Shown: in pieces, positions 32,657 through 41,601 of the stretch
Numbering within the stretch: position 1 is the stretch's first letter
Layout of the letters: every line of letters starts with the position of its first letter
NCBI GenBank assembly: GCA_021323635.1
Contig: JAJPKQ010000006.1
Location: 1 to 42,382, forward strand
Source: a bacterium
GTDB taxonomy: Bacteria > Actinomycetota > Thermoleophilia > Solirubrobacterales > Solirubrobacteraceae
DNA length: 42,382 bases
Direction: 5' to 3'
Program-made: the position numbers and the translations under genes
Notes under the pieces: model-generated
The model's input: only the letters and a program-made list of their open reading frames with translations
The model's database searches: none
What the model was told of the DNA's origin: nothing

Positions 32657-34138
32657 ATGGCGGTGAGCAGCTGGGTTGCGCGTGCGGGCGAGGGCGGATC
32701 GATCATGCGGGCGCTCCGCGAGCAACTGGTCATCGCATCAGCGCTAGGGGTTGCGCTGCTGCTGATGGCAGCGCTTTTCGCAAAGCTCGGTCTGCTGGCG
32801 CTGCTCGTCCCCGTTGGCCTGGCGGCGGCCGCGTTCCTTCTGCAGCGTCCGTTGCTGACAGTCTTGCTGACCGTGACGCTGGTCGCCCTATGTGAGGGCC
32901 CGAGCTTCGGCCTGTTCACCTTTACAGCAAAGCTCTATGGACAGCTCTACCGAGATATCTCGAGGCTTGACGTGCTCGTCGGCATGGCGGTCGTGGCGGT
33001 GTTCCTCGATGTCCTCAGAAGACGAGAGCGGCTCTATGTGCCCAGGCCGCTGGCGCTGCCGCTCTCAATCCTGTTCTTGGCGATGATTGTGGCCGTAATC
33101 ACCGGGCAGGCTGCCGGTGAAAAGCTGAGGTTCGTGATCTTCTCTGAGCACATCCTCGCCTACCTTCTTCTGCTTCCAATCGCAGTCGCAAACCTTGAGA
33201 TCGATGAGGCGACGATCAAGAAGCTGCTGGTCGGCGTTGTCGCGTTCAGCGCACTCAAGGCGCTGCTCGGCCTAATCGAGATCGCGGGCCACTACGGGCA
33301 GGCGATTTACGGTACCGCGACCCTCACCTACTACGAACCGGCGGCCAACTGGCTGATCATGGTTACCATGTTCGGGCTGCTGGCGGCGCGCTCGAGCGGG
33401 ATGCGCCTGCCTCGCTGGACGGCTCCCGTATCCGCGCTGCTGCTGGCGTCGTTCGTGCTCTCATATCGACGCTCTTTTTGGATCGCCGGAGTGCTCGGCC
33501 TGGTGCTGGTGGTGATCGTCGCCGGCTCGCAAAGGGGCCGGCGCACGCTTCTGATCAGCGGGCTTCTGCTTGCCGGTGCAGTCTGGGCGGCAGGATCGAT
33601 CGCGGTCGAATCGCAGTCGCCGATCATCAGGCGCGTCGAGTCGCTCAACCCGAGTCGGCTGGAAAACAACGCACAAGACGAGTATCGGCTCGATGAAGAG
33701 GCGAACGTGATCGCGGAAATAGGCAAGAATCCAATCACCGGCATTGGGATCACAACCCCCTGGCACGCGACCGCGCAGCCGCTGGCGGTGGAACACGCCG
33801 AAGGGCGCCTTTACACGCACTTTGCGGCTCTCTGGTACTGGCTGAAGATGGGCATCCTCGGTCTCGTGGCGTACCTGGGCATTATCATTGGCAGCCTCGT
33901 GCTCGCTTGGCAGGCATGGCACCGCAGCACTGATGCGATGCTGCGCGCATTTGCGGTGGCGTCGCTGTGCGCGGTCGCAAGCCTCGCGGTGCTCGATGGA
34001 ACCGCCAGCTTCACCGGCGTGGATGCGCGCCTGACCGTGCTGCTCGCCTTCCAGCTCGGGCTGCTTGGACGTATGCTGCGGATCGGCGCGACCAGACCTG
34101 TCGCCTCCGCAGCCTTGGTGCCGCGATCAGGCGGCTAG
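32657..34138 (+). CDS. O-antigen ligase/polymerase family membrane protein (Wzy-like)
   Basis: A 493-residue protein with about 11-12 membrane helices, opening at ATG 32657 after a GGAGGCAGGAGG site. A long external loop lies before the last helices and carries the family region around GIGITTPWHATAQPLAVEHAEGRLYTHFAALWYWLKMGILGL, with the HNxxL-like part altered to HFAALWYWLK. It follows the BY-kinase gene by 37 bases and would polymerise or ligate repeat units outside the membrane. The stop codon shares the palindrome CTAG with the stop of the convergent hydrolase gene (34135-34138). Confidence 0.88.
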   Translation: MAVSSWVARAGEGGSIMRALREQLVIASALGVALLLMAALFAKLGLLALLVPVGLAAAAFLLQRPLLTVLLTVTLVALCEGPSFGLFTFTAKLYGQLYRDISRLDVLVGMAVVAVFLDVLRRRERLYVPRPLALPLSILFLAMIVAVITGQAAGEKLRFVIFSEHILAYLLLLPIAVANLEIDEATIKKLLVGVVAFSALKALLGLIEIAGHYGQAIYGTATLTYYEPAANWLIMVTMFGLLAARSSGMRLPRWTAPVSALLLASFVLSYRRSFWIAGVLGLVLVVIVAGSQRGRRTLLISGLLLAGAVWAAGSIAVESQSPIIRRVESLNPSRLENNAQDEYRLDEEANVIAEIGKNPITGIGITTPWHATAQPLAVEHAEGRLYTHFAALWYWLKMGILGLVAYLGIIIGSLVLAWQAWHRSTDAMLRAFAVASLCAVASLAVLDGTASFTGVDARLTVLLAFQLGLLGRMLRIGATRPVASAALVPRSGG

Positions 34139-36138
34139 GGGTTTTCGTTCAGCAGCGCGCTGGCGGTCGCGGTGTAAGCGCCCTTGGGCGCGCCGTTGTT
34201 CTGAACGATGCCGAAGTACTGCTCGCGTTCGTTTGAGACACCAGGTTCGGATTGGTCCTGGGCCTGGTAGAGGTAGATCGCGGCCAGTCGGCTGCCGTAG
34301 CGGGCGCGCATGCCGGCGACCACGCTGGAGAGCGTCGTCGCAGCTTCGGAATATGTCATGCAGCGGTTCCAGCCATAGTTGTCCGTCAGGCATCGCCCGT
34401 TGTCTGTCGCCAGGCCCCACTCGGTGACGTAGATCGGAATGGTGCTAGAGGCGCCATTTTCGCTGGTCTGCTGCACCAGACGATTCATGCGCGTTTCCCA
34501 TTCGGGCCCATAAGGGTGGATCGTCCATCCGGAGACGTAGCGGCCGAGATTTGGCACCGCCTTGAACATGTTGTCGACCCAGATCGAAGATCCGCTGTCT
34601 CCTTCGTCCGCCTGCGCCAGCAGGCCGACCCGCGGATTGGCAGCATGGATTGCTTCCGCTGCTTCCTTGAAGCGCAGCGCGTATTCCTGCGCGCGGCTGG
34701 CGACCGCTTCCGGCGAGTTGTTCGAGAACTGATATGCGTAGCTCGTCTCATTGCCGAACTCGATGTCTGTGATCGCGGCGCTTTCTGGCAGCGACTTGCC
34801 CTTCCAGAAGGTTCCCCCCGGACCATACGCCGCTGCCCAGGTGGCGAGATTCCGCGCCTGAGCAGCTGTAGGTATGCGGCCTTCAAAGCCGGCGAGCGGC
34901 AGGATCTTGATGCCGGCGCTGGCGTAGCTTTCGACCCAGGGAGCAAGCTGAGAGGCGGGAGCTTCGATTTCGGCTTCCATGCGCACAGTGCGCGCTCCAA
35001 GGTCCTTTATCAATGTTGTCTCGTGGCTTTCGAGACTCTCGGGAATCAAGCCGATTTCAAGATGGCCGCTGGCGCGCGGCGCTTCAAATGTCTGGCCGCT
35101 TTCGGTGCTCACAGGCACTTCGGTCGGGGGCGCTTCCGAGGACGAGGAGGTAGAAGCGCTGGTCGTTGTAGTGGTGGTCGAGGAGGAGGAGGAGGCTTCG
35201 GTGACCGCCTTTTCTTCTGTGGGAGTGGGTGTCGGCTTGGCTTCCTCGTTGGGTTCGCCCGGCGCCGATTCCGGGTAGCTGATCTGAACAGGCGATGACC
35301 AGGCACTGCCTTCGACTGCCGTGCGGATGCTGTAGGTGACGGTCGCGCCGGCTATCGGCGCCGGCGTGAGCGAGGTGCCACCGACCTCCAGGTAGGTTAC
35401 CGCACCGCTCGGCAGCGTTGCCGCGAGCACGTAGGTCTGAACACCGGCCACCGCCGTCCAATGCAGCGTGTATCCGCTCACCGTCAGAAGCGGCGCGGCC
35501 TGCGGGTTGGGCGCGACTGCTTCGGGCTGGTAGGAGATGCTCACCTGGTTGGACCACCGTGCGTTGCGAGCGGCAGCCCGCACGCGATAGCTTGCAACAT
35601 GGCCGGGCAGCGGCGGAGGCGTGAAGCTCAGCCCATCCACGAGCTCGAAGCTTGCGCTCTGAGAACCGATCATGCGCTCGACGATGTAGGAGCGCGCTCC
35701 TCCGACCGCTGACCAGTGCAGGCTGTCGCCGCTGACGTTGAGTGAGGGCGCGCGCCTCGCGCTGGAGCTATTGGCAGCACGGTCGGAGCGGCGCACCGTC
35801 CTGTTCAGTGCGTGCTGCGCACGGGCGTCGCTGCTGCCCGCACGTTGAAGCCTGCGCCGAAATGTATGGCATGGCACCTTGTGCGCGCTCTTGCAGTCGC
35901 GGTAGGCGATTGCGGCTCTGACCAGGGCGCGATCGGCCTCCCGGGCCCGATGCGCTGCCGCCCGCACGACAAGCAGGCTGGAAGGGAAGGGGCTGCTCTT
36001 GCCTGCCGCGGCGGTGACCGGGCCGCTGGCGATCAGCAGGAGGGCGGCCGCCGGGAGCGCAAGCGCCCTGGCAGTGCGCCTCCGACCGCTTGATCGGCCA
36101 AATGCCCCGGTTGAGATACGTGTCCGCGAGATCCGCAT
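34135..36138 (-). CDS. Secreted Fn3-containing glycoside hydrolase (GH39/GH5-like)
   Basis: A 667-residue exported protein: signal sequence (about 24-44), a helical Cys-containing segment, two Fn3-like repeats (about 130-205 and 212-290), a Thr/Ser linker (about 315-335), then a TIM-barrel hydrolase (about 355-665). Predicted catalytic residues are E464 in IEFGNE (acid/base) and E573 in YVTEWGLA (nucleophile), as in clan GH-A. Like the 7321 product it should cut a polysaccharide outside the cell. ATG 36138 lies only a few bases after a c-di-GMP-I riboswitch candidate, with no separate ribosome-binding site. Its stop overlaps the Wzy-like stop. Confidence 0.88.
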   Translation of the reverse strand: MRISRTRISTGAFGRSSGRRRTARALALPAAALLLIASGPVTAAAGKSSPFPSSLLVVRAAAHRAREADRALVRAAIAYRDCKSAHKVPCHTFRRRLQRAGSSDARAQHALNRTVRRSDRAANSSSARRAPSLNVSGDSLHWSAVGGARSYIVERMIGSQSASFELVDGLSFTPPPLPGHVASYRVRAAARNARWSNQVSISYQPEAVAPNPQAAPLLTVSGYTLHWTAVAGVQTYVLAATLPSGAVTYLEVGGTSLTPAPIAGATVTYSIRTAVEGSAWSSPVQISYPESAPGEPNEEAKPTPTPTEEKAVTEASSSSSTTTTTTSASTSSSSEAPPTEVPVSTESGQTFEAPRASGHLEIGLIPESLESHETTLIKDLGARTVRMEAEIEAPASQLAPWVESYASAGIKILPLAGFEGRIPTAAQARNLATWAAAYGPGGTFWKGKSLPESAAITDIEFGNETSYAYQFSNNSPEAVASRAQEYALRFKEAAEAIHAANPRVGLLAQADEGDSGSSIWVDNMFKAVPNLGRYVSGWTIHPYGPEWETRMNRLVQQTSENGASSTIPIYVTEWGLATDNGRCLTDNYGWNRCMTYSEAATTLSSVVAGMRARYGSRLAAIYLYQAQDQSEPGVSNEREQYFGIVQNNGAPKGAYTATASALLNENP

Positions 36139-36140
36139 TG

Positions 36141-36213
36141 GTGGGTAGCCGGGCTGTCTCCTGGAGACCCCTTGCTTTGCGAGCCCGCCTTACGGCGGGG
36201 GTGCCTTTTTCCG
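36141..36213 (-). promoter_or_regulatory. Candidate c-di-GMP-I (GEMM-I) riboswitch
   Basis: Read on the minus strand, the segment shows the GEMM-I order: GGCACCCC, a CCGCC/GGCGG hairpin closed by a GTAA (GNRA) tetraloop, the joining stretch CTCGCAAAGC, a GGGGTCTC...GAGAC stem, and closing AGCCCGGCTACC. The GNRA loop and the GCAAAGC joiner are the most conserved parts of the family. It directly precedes the start of the secreted hydrolase gene (36138). I could not resolve a clean P1 helix by eye. Confidence 0.7.
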
Positions 36214-36297
36214 ACCGGAAGGACCGCTCCTCCTGTCCGCCAAGCAGCAATCCGTCCTGCACCACTGCGGTCGGCCGCGCGCAGCGCAAGCTTGATT

Positions 36298-36341
36298 GCG
36301 CAGCTCAAGCTCCGGACAAACGTCCAGAGCTTGAGCTGCGC
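36298..36341. terminator. 44-base long inverted repeat, probable terminator
   Basis: Fifteen bases (36298-36312) pair perfectly with 36327-36341; a C-A mismatch and four more pairs lead to a four-base loop. It lies about 70 bases after the stop of the minus-strand glycosyltransferase gene and about 85 bases ahead of the riboswitch. No T-run follows on either strand. A terminator for the 36411 gene is likely, which would make the hydrolase a separate riboswitch-controlled unit. Confidence 0.55.
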
Positions 36342-36410
36342 TCGCGTGCTCGATCGGCCCGGGCCAGGATGGCCGCGTCGAGAGCTGCGGAGTCCGGGTT
36401 CAGTCCGCGC

Positions 36411-37382
36411 TCAGGCCCAGATGCGGCGCAGGCGAGCGCGACGCCGCGCCGCTGAGAAGTCGAAGAGGTCGTCGACGATTTCATGACGGCCCAGCTGCGA
36501 GGCCGGGGCTTCGTCCTTCTCGATGCGGCGGATCAGCTCAGGCAGCGCAGCGCAGAATGCGGGGGAGCGATAGGGAGGATGCAGCGACCACATCCCGGGC
36601 GATTCGCCCAAGAAGTCCACGCGGGACATCGACTTCTCGGCCATCGCGGCGCTGAGCACGATCTCTGCTGCGGCGTAGGGAGGGTTGCCGTGCAGGCGGG
36701 CCTTCAGCATGCTGATCGTGCGGATCGGTCCGCGCAGGCGTAGGGGTGCCAGCCGCTCGAGCAGGCGCGAGCGGTCGACCATGAACAGTCTTGTGCTGAT
36801 CGTCCTGAACTGGAATGCCGGAGATCCCAGGCCGATGGGCTCGCCGTTCTGCGAATGCAGCATGCCATCCGCCGCGGGAGGCCCGGGCAGCGGCCCGCAG
36901 GCCAGGATCTCCTCGTGGGTCTCCAGCAGCTCGCGCGCTTCAGCGATCCAGGTCTGGCTGCAGCCGCCGAAGAGCAGGTCGGAGTCTAGGTGCAGGATCA
37001 GATCGTGCCTGGCTCTGTCCAGCCCGTGGAAGTACGGGAAGAAGGGGGCACCCTTGGTGTCCTTGGCGGGGATCCAATCGCAAGCGAAGAAGCGTTGTGC
37101 CACGGCACGCACCCGATCGCTGGTGTACTCGACCTCGTCGATGCGCGCATTGCTGTGTTTCTCGCAGAGCGACGTGAGCAGCTGCTGCATAGGCTGGCGG
37201 CGTTCCTCCCATCCCTCCGCAAAGCGCCCTCCGCGCGCTGTTCGGTGAAGGTCAAGCGTGAACAGGATCTCGTCGACCTGACGAGCCCACTGACGAAGCT
37301 GGTGCGGCAACGTCGCGACAGCGTGGGGGAGATCGGTGGGCGCCACATTGATCTGCAGTGTCACCGGCCTGTGCGCGACCAT
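36411..37382 (-). CDS. Putative GT-A fold glycosyltransferase
   Basis: About 323 residues if started at ATG 37382 (MVAHRPVTLQINVAP); ATG 37424 and an open frame to 37781 exist, but the upstream part is Arg rich and unlike a protein. A DxD-like metal site is seen in LILHLDSDLLFGG, preceded by RVRAVAQRFFACDWIPAKDTKG and followed by LACGPLPGPP. This resembles family-A glycosyltransferases that modify surface polymers. The C-terminus is basic (ARRRARLRRIWA). It is separated from the downstream hydrolase by a long inverted repeat and the riboswitch. The family call is moderate and the donor unknown. Confidence 0.7.
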   Translation of the reverse strand: MVAHRPVTLQINVAPTDLPHAVATLPHQLRQWARQVDEILFTLDLHRTARGGRFAEGWEERRQPMQQLLTSLCEKHSNARIDEVEYTSDRVRAVAQRFFACDWIPAKDTKGAPFFPYFHGLDRARHDLILHLDSDLLFGGCSQTWIAEARELLETHEEILACGPLPGPPAADGMLHSQNGEPIGLGSPAFQFRTISTRLFMVDRSRLLERLAPLRLRGPIRTISMLKARLHGNPPYAAAEIVLSAAMAEKSMSRVDFLGESPGMWSLHPPYRSPAFCAALPELIRRIEKDEAPASQLGRHEIVDDLFDFSAARRRARLRRIWA

Positions 37383-37565
37383 CGCTGCCACCGTAGCAAC
37401 AGCGAGGCAGCCGCTGAGCGGCATCCTGCCAAGGAGCTGATCGTGATGGCTGGCATTCACCGCTCGCTCGCGGCGGCGCCTTCTACGAGAGCGTCCCCGG
37501 AGCCTGTGCTCGAGTAGCCTCTGCTTTGGCGCCCACAGCAGGGTGGCTTCCAGAGGAGCGCGACC

Positions 37566-39854
37566 ATGCGCTATGAGAGCACAACGACCATGCTGCGCCA
37601 GCGAGCGCTGGCGCTTTGCGTATGCTTTTGGGCGTGCGGCATCGCTCCGGCGGCGGCGTCTGCGCGTGCGCTGCAACCCGCTCTGAGGGCGCGCGCCTGC
37701 CGCGGTGGCTGCTCGCAGCCGCGGCCTCAGTTGCAAGATCGGCCGGCGTTGCCGACGAGCGCGGTGCACGGACGTGCACACCTGCGCCTGCAGTTGCGCA
37801 AGCTCGCGCTGCGCGATGGCCAGAGCATGCTCGAAGGCCGGATGGCGCTCACCGAGCCGGCGAGCGTGCCGTTGCGTGCAGCGACGGCGCGCGTGCTCTG
37901 GACGCGTGGTGGCGCGGCGGCCGTAGAACGCCTTGGGCTCGTGCGTATTCCCCCGCCCAAGCGCGGCGGCTCAGCATCGGTCCGGCTCTTGATTCACCTT
38001 CCCGCTGCCGCGCCGCCAGGGCGACATGTTGTCTTCATCTGCGTCACCATCCTCGACGGCGCGCGGCGACGTCGTCGGATGCTCGGCTGCATCCGCGCCG
38101 GCATCGTCCGACTCCACGCGGGCGTGCGCGCAGGCGGAGCGCAGGCTGCGATCTCGGGCGCCTCGGCGCCGCCGTCCGCGCAGGAGCGCCTGCCGGCCCC
38201 CTATGCGGCCGGCGCCTTCGCGGCCCGCCCGTCGGAGCCCTTCGCTGCAGAAAGCTTCGAAGCGCCCGGCGGCGCTGCCACGGCAGCTGGTCCCCCTGAG
38301 CCCATCATCACCGCCGCTCCACACGGGATCGTGGTTGAAGGGCCAGCAACACTCGAATTCCGCTCAGAACAGGCTGGGGACATGCTCGAATGCAGTCTCG
38401 ACGAAGGTGCCTTCGCGCCGTGCAGCTCTCCGTTCGTCACGCCGCCCCTCCGGGCGGGCCGCCACAGCTTCAGCGTGCGGGCGGTGAGCCCGACAGGGGC
38501 TGGAGGCCAACCGCCGGCGCGGGCTCAATGGGTGGACATACCAAGGCGTGTTGATCTCTGTGGCCGCATCGAACGAAGCGAGGTCCTGGGACCCGCGGAC
38601 GCTGGCGAATACGTGATCGAACACTGCCAGGCGACCATCTCGCGCGGAGCCCAAGTCACGCTTGAGCCCGGATGTATCATCCGAGCGCTCGCCGGCGGCC
38701 TCGAGGTCGAAGGCGTGTTGATCGCCGCAGGCTCAGCATCCCAGCCGGTCCTGCTCTCCTCGCTGCTGGAAGTGGAATCTGCGGAGGGCAGCGCGCCCTC
38801 GTCGGGTGACTGGCAGGGGATCGAGCTTGCGCCCGGCGCAAGCGCCGATCTCCACGCAGTCACGATCAAATACGCCGCCAAGGCGCTCGCCGTCGCAGCC
38901 GGCGACGCAGTCACGATTGACGGCTCGATCCTCGATTCGACCGTGGGAATATCGGCGGAAACCTGGGTTGATGCCACCGGCGTCGAATGGGGGAGCACGA
39001 GCGGCCCGGCGCCCGCAGGGAGCGGTCCGGCGATCGAAGGAGACGGGCCGATGGTGGTGCCGTGGGTCGGCTGGACGCCGGCTCGGCGCCCGGCGCTCGT
39101 TCCAGAGCCGGAGCCGGCGCAAGCATGCGGCGCAAGCAGTGAAGGCATCCTGTTTGTCGGGGCTCGCGGCTCTGGCGAACCACCGCAGGCTGTCGAGGGG
39201 TCCGGAGCTGCCGGCGAAGAAGGATTGGGCGGACCGGTCGCTGCGGCCCTGCGGGGATTCAGGAGCAGGATGAGCCAATTGGGCTCGGCCGATGCAGTCA
39301 GCGCGCTTGGGCTCCGCTATCCGGCGCTGGCCCTGCCCGAAGGCGTTCCAGTTGACGAGCTGATCAGCGGCGCGTACGGGGAGCTTGAAGGCAGCTATTG
39401 GCAGGGAGCGGCGAACCTTGCAGGGCTGATACAAGAAGTCTCAGCTCGTTGCCCGCATCTGCAGATCGTGCTTGCCGGCTACTCTCAGGGCGCGCTTGCC
39501 ATCCATCTCGCGCTCACAGAGCTGCTTGACTCGGCTGAACTCTCTGACATCGCAGCGGTGATCCTGATCGCCGACCCCGCCCATCGCAGCGCTGACCCAA
39601 GCGTCCTGCGCGAGGGCGGCGCGGCCAGCGCGGGCGAAGGTATCTACGCCCAAGCGTTTGCTGACACAAGCGAGGCCGTGCACTCTCTGCCGACGTCGCT
39701 TGCCGGGCATGCGATCGAACTCTGCCATGAGGGCGACATCATCTGCGCGCCTGGGGTTGGCGCAGACTTGGCCCGCCACGAGGAATACAGCGAAGCTGAA
39801 GCAGACGCGGTCGGCGCTTGGGCGGCCGAACATCTGACCCGGACGAGCGGCTGA
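37566..39854 (+). CDS. Secreted beta-helix/Ig-like protein with C-terminal cutinase domain
   Basis: A 762-residue exported protein; ATG 37566 follows GAGGAG at a spacing of seven. After the signal peptide (RALALCVCFWACGIAPAAASA) comes a Cys/Arg-rich segment. An Ig-like repeat follows (about 255-320, MLECSLDEGAFAPCSSPF, LRAGRHSFSVRAV). A short parallel-beta-helix-like stretch (about 355-480) precedes a full cutinase fold (about 520-760). The cutinase has VGARGSGEP, the nucleophile S640 in GYSQGA, the aspartate in HEGDIICAPG and the histidine in LARHEEYS. Cutinases hydrolyse esters such as acylated glycans or lipid polyesters. The natural substrate may be acyl groups on the locus polymer, which is inference. 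Confidence 0.88.
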   Translation: MRYESTTTMLRQRALALCVCFWACGIAPAAASARALQPALRARACRGGCSQPRPQLQDRPALPTSAVHGRAHLRLQLRKLALRDGQSMLEGRMALTEPASVPLRAATARVLWTRGGAAAVERLGLVRIPPPKRGGSASVRLLIHLPAAAPPGRHVVFICVTILDGARRRRRMLGCIRAGIVRLHAGVRAGGAQAAISGASAPPSAQERLPAPYAAGAFAARPSEPFAAESFEAPGGAATAAGPPEPIITAAPHGIVVEGPATLEFRSEQAGDMLECSLDEGAFAPCSSPFVTPPLRAGRHSFSVRAVSPTGAGGQPPARAQWVDIPRRVDLCGRIERSEVLGPADAGEYVIEHCQATISRGAQVTLEPGCIIRALAGGLEVEGVLIAAGSASQPVLLSSLLEVESAEGSAPSSGDWQGIELAPGASADLHAVTIKYAAKALAVAAGDAVTIDGSILDSTVGISAETWVDATGVEWGSTSGPAPAGSGPAIEGDGPMVVPWVGWTPARRPALVPEPEPAQACGASSEGILFVGARGSGEPPQAVEGSGAAGEEGLGGPVAAALRGFRSRMSQLGSADAVSALGLRYPALALPEGVPVDELISGAYGELEGSYWQGAANLAGLIQEVSARCPHLQIVLAGYSQGALAIHLALTELLDSAELSDIAAVILIADPAHRSADPSVLREGGAASAGEGIYAQAFADTSEAVHSLPTSLAGHAIELCHEGDIICAPGVGADLARHEEYSEAEADAVGAWAAEHLTRTSG

Positions 39855-39885
39855 GCGCTGCGCGCTTTAGGCGCTGTGGCCGGCG

Positions 39886-41517
39886 CTACCGCTTTCGCAT
39901 GGCGCTGAGCGCCCCGGGGCCGCCAGCCGCCGTCGCCGCGGCCGCATCGAGCAGCCCTGCCCCGTAGTAGCTGCGATCCTTCGCGGATCCCAACGGGCGA
40001 GCGGTGACCTTCAGGCGCGTGATCACCTGGTCCGGCGTGGGGTGGTGACCAAGCACGCCGGAGGCGATCACGAGCGCGGCGGTCGCGGACACCTCGGGCG
40101 CCGCCATCGAGGTGCCTTCATAGCCGTCGGGGATGCCGAAGCGATGACCCGAGGATCCGACCAGGGTGACCTGGAAGATGTCGCGCCCGGGCGGGCCTTC
40201 AGGGTGGCAGTTGGGGTCCTGCGGGATGCTCGCGTCCGGCCCGCCGCCGGGTGCGACCAGCGTCAGCCGACGCCCGTAGTCTGAGTAGTCGGCAAGGCAG
40301 CCGTGTTCGGTGGTCGCTCCGACCGATACCACCCCTGCCGCTCGCGCCGGAAAGGGGATGGCGGGCGAGTCGTCGTTGCCCGCCGCGGCGACGACCAGCA
40401 CATGATGCCGACGCGCGTAGCGCAGCGCGGAGATCAGCTCAGGCACATCGGAGGCGACTATCGCACCTGGGAATTCCAGGCTCATGTTGATCACCTGCGC
40501 GTGGTGGTCGACCGCAAAGCGGATCCCCCGTGCGATCGTGGCTGCGTTGCCTTCGCCGGAGGAGTTAAGAACGCGCACCGGCATCAGCTTGACGCCGTAT
40601 GCCAGGCCGGTGAGGCCGAAGCGCACACCCGTCTCCTCCGCGATCTCGCCCGCGACGAATGTTCCATGGCCGTTGCGGTCGATCGGCGGCATCTTCGGGT
40701 CGACGAAGTCGTAGCCGGGGACGAACTGACGTGGGCTGAACCCCGGCGAGCGCCGAAAGCGCCGCCAGTTGCGGTAGGCGATGCCCGTGTCGAGCACCGC
40801 GACCGTCACACCCCGGCCTCCCGGAGCGTGATCCGCAATCACGTTGGCCCATGCCTGCGGCGCGTCGACGCCGAAGCTGCCCGCGAAGTTCCACTGCGAA
40901 AGCTCCCAGCCGCCCGGACGATGAGCTGCGCCTTCGTTGATCGGAATGACCGGGCTGGGCGTGGGCTGTTCTTGCCTGGCGCTGACCGTCGAGCTGGTCG
41001 CAGCGCTCCTCACCGCGACCGAGGCTCCGGCCGCAGGCGCGAGGCCGCTCGCGCGCGCGGTCGGCGGGCCCCCGACAAGGGCGGTGGTCCGCGCGATGTA
41101 GTTCGGCGCCGCCCAGCGCACGCGCCCTTCCGAGCGCAGGCGGGCCACTGCGGCGGGGACGCTTTCGCCGCGGCGCAGGTGGATGATGCGCACCCTGCCG
41201 CTGCCCAGCGCTGCGGCGCGAGCCGTGCGCGCACCGGCTGGGCGACGATCCGACCGAGGGCTGGTCATTTCAGCGACGACCTCTTCGGGCACGTATGCGG
41301 CAGCAGCGCTGCTCGCGGGCCGCTCGGCGGGCGTCTGCTCCGCCACGCTGCGAGCGCTGCGACGGGTGTGCGCGTGCGCCCGCGGCGCGGCCACTGCGCT
41401 GGCGCCAAGCGCGCCTGCGATGACAAGCACAGCCGGCAGCGATCGCAGCAGCAGCCGGAGCTTCGCACGCGCGCGCAGGCGGAACGCGGACGTCTTGATG
41501 TCTCTGTGGGCGGGCAT
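39886..41517 (-). CDS. Secreted subtilisin-like serine protease (S8 family)
   Basis: A 543-residue preproprotease. It has a signal sequence (about 21-45), a propeptide (about 60-190) and an S8 catalytic domain with D243 (AVLDTGIAY), H284 (NGHGTFVAG), the oxyanion N381 (AAAGN) and S470 (GTSMAAPE). All catalytic residues are present, so it should be active outside the cell. There is no C-terminal anchor. It could process surface or matrix proteins, but no link to the locus is shown by the sequence. It diverges from tadA. Confidence 0.95.
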   Translation of the reverse strand: MPAHRDIKTSAFRLRARAKLRLLLRSLPAVLVIAGALGASAVAAPRAHAHTRRSARSVAEQTPAERPASSAAAAYVPEEVVAEMTSPRSDRRPAGARTARAAALGSGRVRIIHLRRGESVPAAVARLRSEGRVRWAAPNYIARTTALVGGPPTARASGLAPAAGASVAVRSAATSSTVSARQEQPTPSPVIPINEGAAHRPGGWELSQWNFAGSFGVDAPQAWANVIADHAPGGRGVTVAVLDTGIAYRNWRRFRRSPGFSPRQFVPGYDFVDPKMPPIDRNGHGTFVAGEIAEETGVRFGLTGLAYGVKLMPVRVLNSSGEGNAATIARGIRFAVDHHAQVINMSLEFPGAIVASDVPELISALRYARRHHVLVVAAAGNDDSPAIPFPARAAGVVSVGATTEHGCLADYSDYGRRLTLVAPGGGPDASIPQDPNCHPEGPPGRDIFQVTLVGSSGHRFGIPDGYEGTSMAAPEVSATAALVIASGVLGHHPTPDQVITRLKVTARPLGSAKDRSYYGAGLLDAAAATAAGGPGALSAMRKR

Positions 41518-41601
41518 CGCGGGGTGGTGGTCTCAGTATTGTCTGCTGTGGTCGTCGCCGCCGAAGTTGGCGCACCAGCCTCCCCATCTGCCCGGCAGTC
41601 T

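Noticed and set aside
34252-35298. 348-codon plus-strand open frame with a Gly-rich end
   Set aside because: Antisense to the Fn3/hydrolase gene; the Gly-rich end is the complement of the Thr/Ser linker.
40303-41601. 433-residue N-terminal extension of TadA
   Set aside because: Antisense to the subtilisin-like protease gene; TadA is complete from ATG 41602.
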